Shown here: in pieces, positions 39,060-40,521 of the stretch
Numbering within the stretch: position 1 is the stretch's first letter
How the letters are laid out: each line of letters opens with the position of its first letter
Origin: Comamonadaceae bacterium 2PF
Lineage (GTDB): Bacteria; Pseudomonadota; Gammaproteobacteria; Burkholderiales; Burkholderiaceae_C
Direction: 5' to 3'
Length of the DNA stretch: 40,521 nucleotides
Assembly: GCA_005502875.1 (NCBI GenBank)
Contig: SCMV01000035.1
Coordinates: 1 to 40,521, forward strand
Notes under the pieces: model-generated
What the model saw: only the letters and a program-made list of their open reading frames with translations
Database searches by the model: none
What the model was told of the DNA's origin: nothing
Position numbers and translations under genes: made by a program

Positions 39060-40521
39060 GCCGCCTCCCCCGTCGCTTGCGCCTGCCCCTGTGGCGCCAA
39101 TTGCTCGCCAGGCTGACCGGTGAAGCCCTTGAACCGCCCTTTCTTCAGGTGGATCAACAGCAAGGAAATGGCGGCCGGCGTGATGCCCGACAGGCGTGAG
39201 GCTTGCCCCAGCGTCTCAGGACGGTGCTTGTTCAGCTTCTGCCGAGCCTCGTGGCTGAGGGCGCTCACGGCCATGTAATCCAGCTCGTCGGGCAGACGCA
39301 GGTTCTCGTAGTACGCAGCACGTTCCACCTCTTCGTTTTGCTTGTCGATGTAGCCTGCGTACTTGATGCTGATCTCGACCTGCTCGATCACAGCTTCGGC
39401 CAGCTTGGGTCCGAGCGCCTCACCCAAAGCCACGCGGCCGGCGGTTTCACGTGAAACATCGCGCGGCTCGCCCGACGAGAGCGGGACCGAGTTGGGCGAC
39501 TCCACCCTGCTGGCCTCAGCGCGCAACCTCGCCTGGTTGCCTGCCGCGATCGCACCCGCTTCGGCAACCTGGTCGTAGCCGACCCCTGGTCGGCGCAGCA
39601 GATCGGCCAGGTTGTATTCGCGCTCCAGGGCCTTGCCCACCAAGCGTTCGGCGTCGGCCGCAGGCAGCGTGGCCGGGCGCACCCAGGTGCCGCGCAGGCG
39701 CTCTGTTTCACGTGAAACAGCGTCGCGCTTGCGGTTGAATGCGCCCCAGCGTCCGTCGTCCACCAAGCCGATCTGGCGGCCCAATTCGGTCAGGCGCATG
39801 TCGGCGTTGTCCTCGCGCAGCTGCAGGCGGAACTCGGCCCGGCTGGTGAACATGCGGTAAGGCTCCGTCACGCCCTTGGTGATCAGGTCGTCGACCAGCA
39901 CGCCCAGGTAGGCCTGGTCGCGGCGCAGCGTGAAGGCTTCCTTGCCCTGAGCCTGCAACGCGGCGTTGGCCCCGGCGTGCAGGCCTTGGGCTGCGGCCTC
40001 TTCGTAGCCGGTGGTGCCGTTGATCTGGCCGGCAAAGAACAGCCCACCGATGGCCTTGGTCTCGAAGGTGGCCTTCAGCTCGCGCGGGTCGAAGTAGTCG
40101 TACTCGATGGCGTAGCCGGGGCGCAGGATGTAGGCGTTCTCCAGGCCCGGCATGGTGCGCAGCGCGGCCAACTGGATGTCGAACGGCAGCGAGGTGCTGA
40201 TGCCATTCGGGTAGAACTCGTTCGTCGTCAGGCCTTCAGGTTCCAGGAAGATCTGGTGCGAGTCCTTGTCGGCGAAGCGGTTGATCTTGTCCTCGATGGA
40301 CGGGCAATAGCGCGGCCCCACCCCTTCGATCACCCCGGTGAACATCGGGCTGCGGTCGAAACCCGAGCGGATGATGTCGTGCGTCTGCTGGTTGGTGTGC
40401 GTGATCCAGCACGGCAGTTGGCGCGGGTGCATCTCGGGCGTGCCCAGGAAGCTGAACACCGGCACGTCCGCACCCGTGGGCGCCGACAGCGGAGCACCGG
40501 GCTCGCCCCAGCCGCCCACCC
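39056..40521 (-). CDS. mnmG: tRNA uridine-5-carboxymethylaminomethyl modification enzyme MnmG (5-prime end missing)
   Basis: C-terminal part, at least 487 residues, of MnmG (GidA), which with MnmE and FAD modifies U34 of certain tRNAs. The frame runs off the window edge, so the N-terminal FAD-binding motif is not seen. Visible segments include [58 protein letters not shown] and [22 protein letters not shown]. The C-terminal signature comprises [11 protein letters not shown] and [18 protein letters not shown]. Two parS sites are embedded, each read as VSRET. One sits in an extended loop (about 30-35 residues longer than in E. coli as I recall it), and the other in a segment with no length change. 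Confidence 0.96.
   Translation of the reverse strand, partial: VGGWGEPGAPLSAPTGADVPVFSFLGTPEMHPRQLPCWITHTNQQTHDIIRSGFDRSPMFTGVIEGVGPRYCPSIEDKINRFADKDSHQIFLEPEGLTTNEFYPNGISTSLPFDIQLAALRTMPGLENAYILRPGYAIEYDYFDPRELKATFETKAIGGLFFAGQINGTTGYEEAAAQGLHAGANAALQAQGKEAFTLRRDQAYLGVLVDDLITKGVTEPYRMFTSRAEFRLQLREDNADMRLTELGRQIGLVDDGRWGAFNRKRDAVSRETERLRGTWVRPATLPAADAERLVGKALEREYNLADLLRRPGVGYDQVAEAGAIAAGNQARLRAEASRVESPNSVPLSSGEPRDVSRETAGRVALGEALGPKLAEAVIEQVEISIKYAGYIDKQNEEVERAAYYENLRLPDELDYMAVSALSHEARQKLNKHRPETLGQASRLSGITPAAISLLLIHLKKGRFKGFTGQPGEQLAPQGQAQATGEAA
39443..39458. other. parS site 2 (within mnmG)
   Basis: GGTTTCACGTGAAACA matches 15 of 16 consensus positions. It is read in mnmG as VSRET in an apparently inserted, Ser/Pro/Glu-rich loop. 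Confidence 0.88.
39704..39719. other. parS site 3 (within mnmG, perfect)
   Basis: TGTTTCACGTGAAACA matches all 16 consensus positions, and the palindrome extends one base on each side (39703-39720). It is read in mnmG as VSRETE within a helix-like segment. Confidence 0.95.

Overview
The window reads as a chromosomal segment of a GC-rich betaproteobacterium, most likely in the Burkholderiales. Pointers are the mnmG-rsmG-parA-parB block, a PEP-CTERM protein, EpsF/EpsG-type polysaccharide genes, a cytochrome b561-YceI cluster, and very strong GCC/CTG/CGC codon use on the right side. I see no tRNA, rRNA, insertion sequence, CRISPR array or phage gene. I recognise 35 protein genes, one cut by the right edge, and no gene-free stretch exceeds about 300 bases.

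Region 1 (110-17998, leftward): an unbroken 15-gene exopolysaccharide operon. In transcription order it encodes an ExoA-like GT2, an EpsF-type chain-length protein, an EpsG-type ATPase, a GT4, two acyltransferase-3 proteins, a hexapeptide acyltransferase, an acyltransferase-3/SGNH fusion, another acyltransferase-3, a GH16 lipoprotein, a Wzy/O-antigen-ligase-type polymerase, a second acyltransferase-3/SGNH fusion, two GT2 enzymes and a Wzx flippase. Most junctions are ATGA, GTGA or TGATG overlaps. Six of the 15 genes encode acyltransferases, so the product is predicted to be a heavily acyl-decorated polymer made by the Wzx/Wzy route. Facing it (18312-20167, rightward) are the initiating sugar-phosphate transferase and a GT4. 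The 0.3 kb between them carries a near-consensus -24/-12 (sigma-54) promoter facing right, a weaker candidate facing left, and a perfect 11-bp inverted repeat between the two. This looks like a divergent, enhancer-controlled EPS switch and is the best lead in the window. No outer-membrane exporter or exosortase is visible.

Region 2 (20252-34021): rlmI, an AraC-type regulator, an HDOD protein, two hybrid histidine kinases, a membrane GGDEF protein and a chemoreceptor, which make a signalling-rich stretch. Interspersed are a leftward cytochrome b561-YceI-YceI group, a flavin reductase and a membrane-anchored methyltransferase.

Region 3 (34103-40521, leftward): the origin-proximal block mnmG (partial), rsmG, parA and parB. 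A small, extremely basic exported protein and a phytase/esterase-like PEP-CTERM protein lie between rsmG and parA. Three ParB-binding parS sites lie inside the mnmG and rsmG coding sequences, and one near-consensus DnaA box lies just upstream of parA. The replication origin is therefore probably close to the right side of the window.

Base use differs between the left 18 kb (more relaxed codons, apparently lower GC) and the rest, which suggests the EPS operon has a separate history. This is an impression by eye, not a calculation.
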